Shown here: positions 47,201 to 56,173 of the stretch, one piece after another
Layout of the letters: each line of letters starts with the position of its first letter
How positions within the stretch are numbered: the stretch's first letter is position 1
From: Anaeramoeba flamelloides
Taxonomy: Eukaryota; Metamonada; Anaeramoebidae
Direction: 5' to 3'
NCBI GenBank assembly: GCA_027625915.1
Contig: JANTQA010000029.1
Span: forward strand, 3,658,001 to 3,722,000
DNA: 64,000 bases
Translations under genes and position numbers: made by a program
Notes under the pieces: model-generated
Database searches by the model: none
Told to the model about the DNA's origin: nothing
What the model saw: the letters and a program-made list of their open reading frames with translations, nothing else

Positions 47201-49647
47201 CTGATTCAATTAAATCAGGTTTGTTACAAGAAAATATGTCATTTTTCAAATCTTTCTTTCGGATAATGTGGTTAGTTGGTTGATGTTATTTGGTTTTGAA
47301 ATAATTATTACTGGTATTTGAATTATAAATGGGAAAAAGAATATTCATTTCCTTTTCCAGATTTTTTTTTTATCAATTGAGTTCTCAAAGGATTCGGTTG
47401 TGATTTGTAGCTTTGTTTGAAAAAGGAAAATTGAAAATAAAGTGAAAATTTTACCCATTTAAAAATCAAATAGTAGTATTATTATTAAGCAATATGCAAA
47501 TTACACAAAAAATAGATGTATGAATTTGATTTTAAATTTTTTAAACCATATTTTCTTTTTCTTTGAATTGAACTTTTTGTAGTTGTTTTTTTTTGATTTC
47601 TATAATTAATTTTTTTTTTCCTTTCTTCATTAAAACAATGTTCTTTATTTTTACTTAATTTGCTCAGAATATTTGAAAAAAGAATTTTGTCAAAAATTTC
47701 AATTAAAAAAAGGGGTTTTTGTCAAAAAAAAAAAAAAAAAAAAAAAGAAAAAATTAAGGTGATGATAGAAATTCAAGGATTTAATTTTTTGTTTATTCTA
47801 GCACCAAATTAAGAAGATAAAGAAGAAAAAAATCTTCTAAAATGTACTTTGATTGAAATTTTTTCTATTGTCCTAGACTACAACAAGTTTCTGAGAGAAA
47901 TGCGATCTTTCTTATTTGTTTGTAATAAAGATAACCGTTTTGGAAAAAAAGTGAAACAGGAAAAAAAGCGAAAATCGGTTTTTTTTTAAGAACATTACTG
48001 AAAAATAAAAGTCAAATCAATAAAAAGAAGAAACCAATTAACTTTTAATAATAATCCATTATATTATTTTCAATCAACCCAACAAATACAATTTGAATCT
48101 ACGTGTTTTATCGAAATTGTTGGTGTAGTTTTGGAGATCGCAAAATAGTCAATTTTTTGAACAAATTTTTAATAATTGATCAATCAAAGAAAAATCCAGA
48201 CCAAAATAAGATAGTATTAAAAAAACTGTTATTGTTATGAATACTTCATTTTGTCTATATTTATTTATTTATTCTTTTTTTAATTGATCTTGCTTTTCAT
48301 TTTCAGTAAGGTTACCAAATAAAAACCTTATTGAACTTTTTTTCCTGTTTCACTTTTTTTCCTAAAGATAACTCACTAGCAAAAACTATTACCAAAAAGA
48401 TAAGATTTGTTTACCAATATTTGAAAAAGAAATGGCAAAAAATTATCACTTCGTCTTCCGATTTTATTAACTAAGAAATTTTCAAGAAATAGGTTGGAAT
48501 TTGAGCTCTTTGTTTGTTTGGCCCTTTTTTATTGTTTATTGTAATATATTTTGTAAAGGCAAACTGGCTGCCCTCAATAAAAGGAAGATTTTTAAATTGA
48601 AAAATAGATCATTAGATGAAATTTTATCCCATTTAGATTTCAAAGGCAGAAAAAAAAGGTATAATTTTCCAAATAGAAGGCAAATGAGTTGTTGTGGTTT
48701 GTTTAACGATAGAAAAACATTTGGGATCTGAAATCATTCAATAGATTTTAAATTGAATAAAAAATAGCCAATTTTTATTGTGCTGTGATTTTTCAACTAA
48801 TAATTGAAAGTTTTTATTTCAGATTCCCAAATTGCTTATGGACTATTGGTTGAAGAAATCAAGAGCTTTACAAAATCAATTAGAAGTGAGGTTTCTAGAG
48901 TTTTAATTAAGCTTTCTTGCTTATTGAACTTATATATTGTTAATTCTGTCTATTTGATTTTAGAAGTAGCTGTCGGCAAGGTTGTTTGAGAATTGCATTT
49001 GAAAGAAATGTCGATCAAACGTTGAGAAAATTAGATAACAGCAAGATTAAAAGTATTGAGCAAGTATAATAACAAAATTAAGGCTCACAAAAAACTCATA
49101 TCCCTTTTTTTTTTAATTCTTGTTTTGATTCCCATTTCTTTTTTTTTCTTCTTTTTGACAAAAGATTATTTTTTTCTTTTGATTGATGTGTGTTTTGTAT
49201 TTGTAAATCAAACACAAAAAAGATCTTGTTGTAAAAGAGTTTGTTTGCCCAAAGGTTTTTTGTTTGTAGAAAAAAAAACAAAACAAGGAATAATAATTAC
49301 TCGAGTCCATATTGCAAGAAAAATAGTTCTTTTAATAATATTAATTGTCTTTTTAAAAAAGCAATAGTTTCACGTTCACCCACAGCAATAAAATTTAAGG
49401 TATAGTAATTGTAAAATACAATTTTTGTGCACCCCAAAAGCATATAGTTAAATTGTTGTTCAACAAGTTCCTGTGTAATCTCTTGGGAAAGAGTAATTGG
49501 GTTGAAAAGATAGGAGTCTTTGACTTCTCCATTTAAATAAAAAGCAACCCCGTTTTTTGAGAGCACATAGAATTGAATACGGTTGGTGTAATTTAATTTT
49601 GCTTCTTCTTTTAGTATTTGATATTCTTTTTTATTAATATTTTGCAT
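39396..49647 (-). CDS. HPS1: HPS1 homologue, BLOC-3 subunit
   Basis: In animals HPS1 with HPS4 forms BLOC-3, the exchange factor for Rab32/38 in making lysosome-related organelles. Exons (minus) are 49647-49301, 41810-41313, 40605-39942 and 39803-39396. Phases (2,2,0) match at each join and give 638 residues (human 700). Introns are 7490, 707 and 138 nt. Residues 1-115 are a longin-like domain (LNFIAVGERETIAFLKRQL matches human CLFIAIN... and the helix after it). Residues about 117-225 start YMKKILFDGTFRGK, like the human RRIFLDANVKES segment. An acidic linker with Glu-Lys repeats follows. The C-terminal domain (about 470-638) is clear, with YPGLVHFILLDRSKNR, KCKVWDLYSQAHSYLSMGY, YMIWFEDENRNR and KVKCWELYTLYLSIFPFDI. 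The fourth-exon acceptor (AATAATAAAG) was chosen over a nearer CAG because only it keeps the phase and the IYSPKLN block (human MVAPSLN). Confidence 0.88.
41230..41257. repeat. GT microsatellite
   Basis: About 13-14 tandem TG units in the second intron of HPS1, a few dozen bases from the donor side of exon 2. Confidence 0.9.
42130..42790 (+). repeat. dispersed repeat family E, copy 2
   Basis: In the first intron of HPS1. Aligns to 1460-2090 (landmarks under copy 1). No frame survives. Confidence 0.6.
42897..44212 (+). mobile_element. TTAA-flanked DNA element, family G, full length
   Basis: A 1316-bp element bounded by TTAA (42893-42896 and 44213-44216). Terminal inverted repeats start GGATTCTCCGAATTTCAT at the left, and the right end carries the reverse complement of GGATTCTCCGAATTTTAT, with further partial pairing (TCTGTG/CACAGA). 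No transposase frame. The terminal sequence is unrelated to family C, so two TTAA families coexist. It is in the HPS1 first intron. Confidence 0.8.
44832..45031. mobile_element. foldback MITE of about 200 bp
   Basis: Arms of about 45 bp: the left reads CATTGTGAAAAAAATTTT then AATTAAAAAAAATTGGGT, and the right is the near-exact reverse complement (ACCCAATTTTTTTTAAT, then AAATTTTTTTCACAATG). The loop is about 105 bp. Target duplication could not be fixed. In the HPS1 first intron. Confidence 0.75.
45032..45646. other. A+T-rich intron segment with local duplication
   Basis: Within the HPS1 first intron. A roughly 100-bp motif is repeated: TTTCAATTAGTTGGTGGTTC, then TTTGGTATTTCC (near 45275) and TTTCAATTAGTGAATTGTTC, then TTTGGTATTTCC (near 45460). 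Confidence 0.5.
45647..46856 (+). mobile_element. TTAA-flanked DNA element, family C, full-length copy 2
   Basis: A 1210-bp element with TTAA on both sides (45643-45646 and 46857-46860). The left end is GGAAATAAGTACATTTTAC and the right end is its imperfect complement (GTAGTTACTCCC). Closely similar to copy 1 at 12488 throughout. In the HPS1 first intron, antisense to HPS1. Confidence 0.82.
46880..47925 (-). mobile_element. TTAA element family C, truncated reverse copy
   Basis: Starting within about 25 bp of the previous element, the sequence reads as the reverse complement of family C (TTTCTTTATTTCAATACATT; ACTTCTTCTTAATTTG; AGAAATTCAAGGATT; TCTTCTAAAATGTA). The outer terminal repeat is missing at the left. 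The right side is interrupted by the short element at 47936. Confidence 0.6.
47936..48362. mobile_element. 427-bp MITE with 27-bp perfect inverted repeats
   Basis: A perfect 27-bp inverted repeat lies at 47942-47968 (GGAAAAAAAGTGAAACAGG and on) and 48336-48362. The identical 10-mer TAAAGATAAC flanks it at 47926-47935 and 48363-48372, as expected for a target-site duplication. Six bases (CGTTTT) separate the left duplication from the inverted repeat. No coding sequence. It lies in the HPS1 first intron and apparently inserted into or beside the reversed family C copy. A 10-bp duplication does not suit the TTAA or TA element classes. Confidence 0.8.
48558..49069 (+). CDS. candidate nested gene in HPS1 intron, partial model
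   Basis: On the strand opposite HPS1. Well supported are two exons, 48823-48890 and 48964-49069. They join across a 73-nt intron (GTTTCT...TTTTAG, phase 2) to give IPKLLMDYWLKKSRALQNQL then EVRSSCRQGCLRIAFERNVD and on to IEQV and TAA. An upstream open stretch (48558-48658, KLAALNKRKIFKLKNRSLDE...) ends at a donor (AAAAAG then GTATAA). That donor's phase 2 does not suit the next exon (phase 0), so the 5' part is unresolved, and an ATG inside the second exon would give only 52 residues. I do not recognise the family. It may be a small gene or a decayed one. Confidence 0.35.
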
Positions 49648-50264
49648 ATTTTTCCGTGTTTCTCAAATAGGAAAAAATGAATTATTATTAAGGTCTATTA
49701 ACATTTTATGTTCTAGGTAGGTTTAAATACAATATAGTAATCAACAAGTCTTATTTAGTTGTTACTGAACTAAAGGAAAGTAACCATATTCTAAAATTTT
49801 TGGATTTTTAAATATTTTATTGAAAATATTTACAATACTTTGAAAAACACAAAGCCTAATTAAATCTATAAGGTATATTTTACCTAATTAAACAATAAAA
49901 AATTTTTTTGGACTATTGTTTGAGTTAAAAAAAAAAACAGTTATAAGTTAGTGTGGTTGGTGAACTTTAAAAATTACACTCTAATCAATCAAATAAAGCC
50001 AAATTAAAATTGTTTTTAAGGAACAATTGTTGAAGCATAGGTACTCAATTATTATAAGGATTATTGTTTGAATTAAAAAAAAACGATTCTCTGGTATTAT
50101 TCAAAATGTTTTTTTTTATTTCTTATATGTTTTTTTGGGTACTTTTTTGATCTTAAGATGTACAAAAAAGTACTATGTCTTTATTTATCAATAACTTTTT
50201 TTCGAAATTCTTCAAAAAAAAAAAACAAAATTAAAATTTATTGTTTTTAAAAAAATCAAAAAAA
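49648..50264. other. HPS1 upstream region
   Basis: Upstream of the HPS1 start (minus strand). A duplicated motif GACTATTGTTTGAGTTAAAA (near 49910) and GGATTATTGTTTGAATTAAA (near 50057) lies here. No gene seen. Confidence 0.4.
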
Positions 50265-50660
50265 TTAGATTTCATTGAAGACGAGGATCATTTTCGATGG
50301 TACTGTCCAGCCTATTAAAATAATCGTAAAATCTGGGTATCTGAATTAAAAAAATTTAATATTTTTAATATATTAAAAAATAATATTATTACTATTTTTG
50401 ATATTATTAGAAATAGAGATTCATCAAATTTATTAGTTTTAGTGAGTAATAAATTTATTTTTGTGTCTTTAAAAAAATTCCAAAATTACAATTTAGGATT
50501 TCGGTGAAGTGTCTAGGTTTTTTTTACTTTTGATATAAACTGAAAATTTTTTAAATTTTCTATTTATTTCAAAAAGTAAAAAAAAAACTAACGGCAAATA
50601 AGAGGAATTAAAAATTCCTCCATTAAATCATAATAAAAAATAAAATAAAAAATTTATTTT
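50265..50660 (+). mobile_element. LINE 3' tail with palindromic module and terminal hairpin
   Basis: Plus strand reads LDFIEDEDHFRWYCPAY, one TAA, then NNRKIWVSELKKFNI and LLVLVSNKFIFVSLKKF, matching the C-terminal part of the LINE at 8667. A type II palindromic module follows at about 50510-50597 (AGGTTTTTTTTACTTTTGAT paired with TCAAAAAGTAAAAAAAAAAC). Next are TAACGGCAAATAA, the hairpin GAGGAATTAAAAATTCCTCC and an ATAAA-rich tail. This order gives the clearest plan of the LINE 3' end. Confidence 0.7.
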
Positions 50661-50757
50661 TTTTAACTCTTGGTTAACTTACTTTCCACTTTATCTGAAA
50701 AGGTATTTATATCGTTATACTAAACTGTATTATATTATAAAATGAAATTCATTGTAA

Positions 50758-50955
50758 ATGAACCAAGAGGGGTTTGATTTTCAAACCCCTTCAAATTTAA
50801 TTTGGAATTTGGATCACAAAAATATTTTTTTCCCAAATTACATAAGTTTTTGGACAAATAATGAAAATTTTTTATTTCAACAAGTTCTCTTGAATTTTTC
50901 TTCTTTTAAATCCATGAATATGTTGTTAGTCATTATATGGCATGTTAACTGGTAA
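50758..50955 (+). other. 65-codon open frame, doubtful
   Basis: ATG to stop, reading MNQEGFDFQTPSNLIWNLDH at the start. It follows the LINE tail by about 100 bp. Its first bases form a hairpin (GAGGGGTTTGATTTTCAAAC and on). A GTAATT donor sits at its end in phase 2. No family recognised and no partner exon proven. Confidence 0.25.
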
Positions 50956-51037
50956 TTAAATTTGCATACTCCTGGATTACATTTCATAAGATCCATTTTT
51001 TACAATAAGCTACCACAGATACAAGAAACAAATAATA

Positions 51038-52494
51038 ATGGATACATTAATTTCAAAAATTGCTTCGAGATTAACAAATGAATTATTACATTTGACTAAT
51101 TTTAATTTCCGTGTTTATTCGGTATAGAATCTTATAAATCCTTTTTTTAAGAAATTAATTTTCTTGTTTATTTGACGGGATTGTAGGAAAAAATTGTTAA
51201 TCTTAATTTTAAGATACAAATCAATAATTGAAAATAAAAATAATTACTAAATCGATCCAGTATAAATAAATAAATAAATAAATTCATTTATCAATCATAA
51301 ATGTATTTTTTGTGTACTGTCGGTTTCACTTTTAAGGTACAAACTTTCAAAGAAATTTAAGGCACAAAAAAATCTCAAATGAAGGCACAAAATTTGTAAT
51401 TTTTTTTTACAAATTATTTTACTAGAATTTGAATTGTGTACTTTAATTTGAGATTTTTTTTGTACCTTAAATTTCGTTGAAAGTTTGTGTCTTAAAAGTG
51501 AAACTGAATGTAATTATTGTATCTTTAGTAGATTTTATTTTGAATTCTTCCACAAAAATAAAATTCTTTTTTATAAATTTGTAGAAAATAACTAATTGTT
51601 ATTTCAAAAGAATTTCAAAAATGATTTTAAAAATCTTTATATAATGAAATAATAAGGTAATTGGAAAAATGAAAATTATAATAAAAAGATAAAATAGCAA
51701 AAATGAATAGTTTGTAAAATCAAAATATTTTTCAAATTAAATAGAAAATATATTATTGTGATGGTTTGGTGAGTTTTGATTATGTACATGATTTTCAATT
51801 TAAGTTTATATACAGCCAGTTCCGCTTATAAGACAAACTTTTAACGAGTTTTAAGGCACTAAAAAATCTCAAATAAAATACATTTTTTGTACATTTTTTG
51901 GGTCTTAAATCTTGTTAAATGTGTGTGTATTAAAGTGGAAGTATCTGTGTTGTAATATATGTTTTAACCCGACATGGGTAAAATTCAAAAGCTTTTTAGC
52001 TGTATTGTGGTGTTATAAGCACTGTATTTTCTCATCATGGCTTTTTTATATCGCTTTTTTTTTAAATCGGGTTTTTCTTGATCATTTACGAAACCCAACT
52101 TTAAAAAAATTCTGAAATTTTAATTCTTAAAAAATCGATATTGGGTTATTTTAAATTAGGTAATTACTTGAGATTATTAGTAAACCTGATACTTTTGTTT
52201 CCATGTTCTTGTTGGATGATTGTTGTAACAATTGATTTTTAAAAAAAATTTTTATAAAAGGTTTATTAGTTTTTTTATTCTTAATGCAGCGGATGTTAAA
52301 AGGTGAATATTTTGAACCACACAACACTCGGGGTACAAAAAATTTTTTTAAATGTAGTTTTTACTTTTTTCTATCGTTTTTTTTTTTTTTTTACTCCCTT
52401 TCATTCCCTGCTTTTCTTTCTCTTTTTCTATTCTTTGTTTAGAAATAATTTTTCCTTTTCATTTTTTAAAGAACAGATATCCTCTGAACTGTAA
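51038..52494 (+). CDS. candidate small spliced gene, middle unresolved
   Basis: A possible first exon is 51038-51121 (MDTLISKIASRLTNELLHLT, then NFNFRVYS) with a donor GTATAG, phase 0. The last two exons look better. 52290-52332 (RMLKGEYFEPHNTR, acceptor TTAATGCAG) and 52472-52494 join in phase 1 to end REQISSEL and TAA. Between them lie two TA-flanked hairpin elements and a hydrophobic frame near 51990-52115 (LAVLWCYKHCIFSSWLFYIA) whose splice joints I cannot settle. The whole may be a small membrane protein gene or two unrelated fragments. No family recognised. Confidence 0.3.
51317..51510. mobile_element. TA-flanked hairpin MITE, copy 1
   Basis: A 194-bp element with arms of about 70 bp (GGTTTCACTTTTAAGGTACA left; its near complement TGTCTTAAAAGTGAAACT right) around a loop of about 50 bp. 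TA lies on both sides (51315-51316 and 51511-51512), the target of Tc1/mariner/pogo-type transposases. No coding sequence. Confidence 0.75.
51813..51952. mobile_element. TA-flanked hairpin MITE, copy 2 (degenerate)
   Basis: A shorter relative of the element at 51317. It has CAGCCAGTTCCGCTTATAAG at the left after TA, and TTAAAGTGGAAGTATCTGTG before a TA at the right. Internal GTTTTAAGGCACTAAAAAAT matches copy 1. Confidence 0.6.
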
Positions 52495-53029
52495 TCTTGC
52501 ATACATTATAAAAAGAATAAAAAGGCTCTAAAAACAATTTTAAAGTTTCTGTAGGGGGGGGGGTAAAAAAACCTCTTGAAAGTTTTCACTAATCACAATT
52601 TATTTTACCAAAACTAGGTAAATTTTCACAATTCCAACAATTTTTTACTTTTCAAATTTCTAGATCTAACCAAGCATGATCATTAAAAATTTTTTGAAAA
52701 AAAATTAAATATTTGCTAATTTTACATTTTGAATAGCTTAAATTATAATATAGACTATTGATTAATAAAAGATCATTGATCAAACAATATTTTAGTGATT
52801 TGATGTTTTTAGTTGGAATATTCAATTTTCATTATTCTATTAAGATTTTTATTTGAATTTAATATCATTAAATTTTCCTAAAATTTTTCTTCGGTATTAA
52901 AAGGGTATTTTATGATATTTTAAAGGTATTCTTTATCTGATGAATATCTTTCAAAATGTAGAATCAATGTTTTTGACTTTTGAACAATTTTTGCTTCTTT
53001 TCAATTTGAAAAATCTTTTTTTTTTTTTG
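52495..53029. other. A+T-rich intergenic with a G tract
   Basis: A run of ten G (52554-52563) stands out in this A+T-rich DNA. Nothing else recognised. Confidence 0.5.
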
Positions 53030-53660
53030 ATTTTCTGTTAGGTTTTTTTTAATTTTTGAAATAAACTGAAAATTTTTATAAATTTTCAGTTTATGTCAAA
53101 AAGTAAAAAAAAACTGGGACACTTTTCGTTAGGTTTTCCGGAATTTAATAGAATAGAGTAAAATCAAGGATTTTACTCAATTCTTTTGAATTTTGGAAAA
53201 CTGCCGTTAGCTTTTTTTTAATTTGAGAAATAAAAAGAAAATTTTTGAAATTTACTTTTAATTTCTTAAATTAAAAAAAAGCCAGGCGCTCTACGGACAC
53301 TTCCGTTAGGTTTTATTTAATTTTTGAAATAAACAGAAAATTTCAGAAAATTTTCCATTTATTTCAAGAAGTAAAAAAAAAAACCTAGGATACTTTCAGT
53401 TCTATTTTCCAGGGTTCAATGGGTTGGGGAAAATCTAGAAGGTTTTATTCTATTCTTTTGAATTCTCAAAAACATAGGACACTCCAATGAAGTTTTTTTA
53501 AATTTTTTGATATAAAACAAAAATTAAATATTTTACTTAATTCTATTGAATCCTGAAAAATCTAAGTAGCTTTTATCTAGGTTTTTCAGAATTGAAAAGA
53601 ATCAAGTAAAACCATAAAATTTTTCAGAATTTAAAAGAATCATGGAAAACCTATTACATG
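53030..53660. repeat. palindromic module array 4
   Basis: At least six chained modules. Type II units lie at about 53037-53115 (AAATAAACTGAAAATTTTTA with its partner) and 53305-53392, with a variant at 53209-53283 (AATTTGAGAAATAAAAAG with CTTTTAATTTCTTAAATT). Type I units lie at about 53128-53203 (AGAGTAAAATCAAGGATTTT centre), 53400-53475 and 53575-53655. Spacers include GGGACACTTTTCGTTAGG, GGCGCTCTACGGACACTTCC and CTAGGATACTTTCAG. The 53282-53303 spacer nearly equals the one at 3628. No LINE body adjoins. Confidence 0.75.
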
Positions 53661-54464
53661 GAATAGTGATCATCGTGTTTTTTTTTTTTTTTTTTTTTCT
53701 GTTTTTTGGTTTTTTGGGTGGGTAGAGTATTTCCAAAACAATTGATTATTATCTATTCAAAAAATATCTTAAAATTGAATTTAAGTAATATACATTGTAA
53801 CATCTGTATATTAATATTAATCACAAAATAGAAATTGTTTTCTCAACTAGGGACTTTTAAAAAATTGTGGTACAATTAACAATAATAAATACATGGCCTC
53901 GGGATTGTTCAGAAATGGGGTGTTGATTATATTGTGAATAAACTCGATTAATAATGATGAAATGATAATAGTAGCAATAGTTATGTCAAGCTAGGAATTG
54001 TCAATTTTTTTATTTCATAGTGGTGAAAGGGAATTTTAATAATTCAGAAATTCTATTTCAAATCTAAAAACTCACAACAATCTATCATGTTATTATGGAT
54101 GTTTTTTTTTTTTCTTTTGTGTTATTAAAATGTTATAAAAATAAAATTTGGACTTAAAATCCCTTCAAACCTTTTTTTAAAAAAAAATTTCTTCAAAAAT
54201 CTATTTTTATAAAAATATTTATTTATAAAAAATTTTTTTGTAGGTGATTTTTAACTTTGAAACTAATTTTGTTTTTCTTCCAATTTATCCAGGCTTCTGA
54301 TTCTTTTTGTAAAATAGCGGTAAAATAACACAAGGAATCAACACTTTCCAAGAAGGAAACTTAGTATTTCCAATCAAAAAGTTTCAAAGGGTTTTCAGAC
54401 TGAAATTCTAAAAAAAAAAAAAATCCATAACTTTTTTAAAAATACTTTTTTTAAAATAAAGTAT
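53661..54464. other. A+T-rich intergenic
   Basis: Long T tract at 53679-53700. No gene or resolved repeat. Confidence 0.4.
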
Positions 54465-54930
54465 ATAAAAAAGTTTAATCGGTGTTTCAAAATAAAAAGT
54501 GTGTGTTTTTTTTTTGTTGTTATAGAATATTTATACACCAACCGATCAAAGAGGCCAACAATAAGATCTAATTAGGCATGGTATTGATCTCAAAAAGATC
54601 TATTATTTAAATAGAAATTCTAAAAATAAAGGATCAAATTGAAAAATTTATCTTAAATGATAGAGAAAATTTTGTGTTTTTAATTTTAATCAAAAAAAAA
54701 CAAAAAATTTCAAAAAAATTAAAAAAATTACAAAAAAATTTCAGGAAATTAAATTCATAATTTAAAATTTAATGAAAACATCAAGGAATTTACATTCAAA
54801 ATTGATTTGAACTTAGTATTACTATTGGGTAGAAAATTTGATATAGCATTGGAACAAGAAGAAAAAAAAGCACGGAATATATTTGAAACAAGGATTATAG
54901 TCGTTTTTGCACTCATTATTTTGATCGCTG
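54465..54930 (+). repeat. dispersed repeat family F, copy 2
   Basis: Aligns to 24730-25180. A frame at 54807-55067 starts in this repeat and is not supported as a gene. Confidence 0.6.
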
Positions 54931-56173
54931 TATTGAAATTAAATGTTTTGATCCTGTGTAATTATTTTATTTCACAATTTATATTTCAATTCCATTTACA
55001 ATTATTTTATAAATTTTTAAAAAATAACCTTGATCGTAAATGGACAATAACCTTAAAAAATAATTAAACGAAAAGTCAAGATCAAGATCAAGATTCATAC
55101 AGTTGAACTTATATAACATAAAGTTGAAAATATATCATTTCGGAAAGCCAAAATTAAGACTGTCAAAGATGTCTTGGTCAAATTTTAGGATTAAAAATCA
55201 AAAAGTAAAGGTAGTTTTTGGAAAAAAGAGGTTTCCAAAAGTTTTATCAAGTGGATCCCAAATTATTTAAAACACACAAATTCGATTGTTTGAAGTCACA
55301 ATATTATACTTTTTATGTACACATTTTTAAAACAGATGGATTATGATCAAACTGAAACACCCCTTTTTATGGTGGGGTTTGGAATTTCGTTTGGGATTTT
55401 TCATTATTTCATTCTGGTTATTTTCAGGATCAAAAACCAAAAAGAGTTTAATTTTGAGTCTGTTTCAAAAGAAAGGGTTCGGTAATCGTTTTTTGATCAA
55501 AATTATAAACACATGTTTCAATTTTTTACTGTGTTTTTTTATTGTCTAAAAATAGATTTTTACAGTTAAAAATTTGCGATTCAAAAAGATTCGTTAATGT
55601 TAAATTCTTAAAACCATAATTGGTCGAATTGTTTCTGTGCTCTTTTAAATTTTTAAGAGGGAATCAATTATCTTCAAAAAATAAATTATTTTTATCCAAA
55701 ATGTTTGATAAACTTCGTAGAATTTATGGTTATTTATTTTTTCACTAATATTTCTTGAACTTCCAAATTCAAAGGTCTTCTTATTTAAAACAGGTTGGAA
55801 TTGAATTGTAAATTAGTTCTGAAAAAAGTTTATTAAAAAAAAAATTTTTCAATTTCTTGCAAATTGATTAAAATTGAATTATCTTGGCTCCCAACCTTAA
55901 ATCATGCAAATGGTTTTCGAATTTTTCAAATTTCCACTTGGAAAATTTTATTAAAAAAATTACTTCCTTCAGCTCTTTTCAAAGAACTTGTAAAAAACTG
56001 ATTGATTTTTAATGTTTTGTTGATCTCTATCTTTGGTGGAAAGTAAGAATATTACTCAAAAAACAACAAAATCCATAAGTAAAAATACTCAAAATCTTAA
56101 ATACCTCAAATTAACAAAATACTGTTCATTGTTATGGTGTGTGTTATCATTCAAAAAATTTTTATTTGTAGTT
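54931..56173 (+). other. upstream region of LCAT-like gene
   Basis: Contains TACAGTTGAACTTATATAAC at about 55099, resembling one end of the TA-flanked hairpin family, and a 68-codon frame at 55343-55549 without family evidence. The region before 56174 is open in the LCAT frame back to 56024 but has no ATG, so it is treated as 5' UTR. An unseen upstream exon is possible. Confidence 0.35.

Noticed and set aside
49297-49647. A stand-alone small longin protein
   Set aside because: The frame ends at a GT donor whose phase and sequence context match the next HPS1 exon, and HPS1 needs an N-terminal longin.
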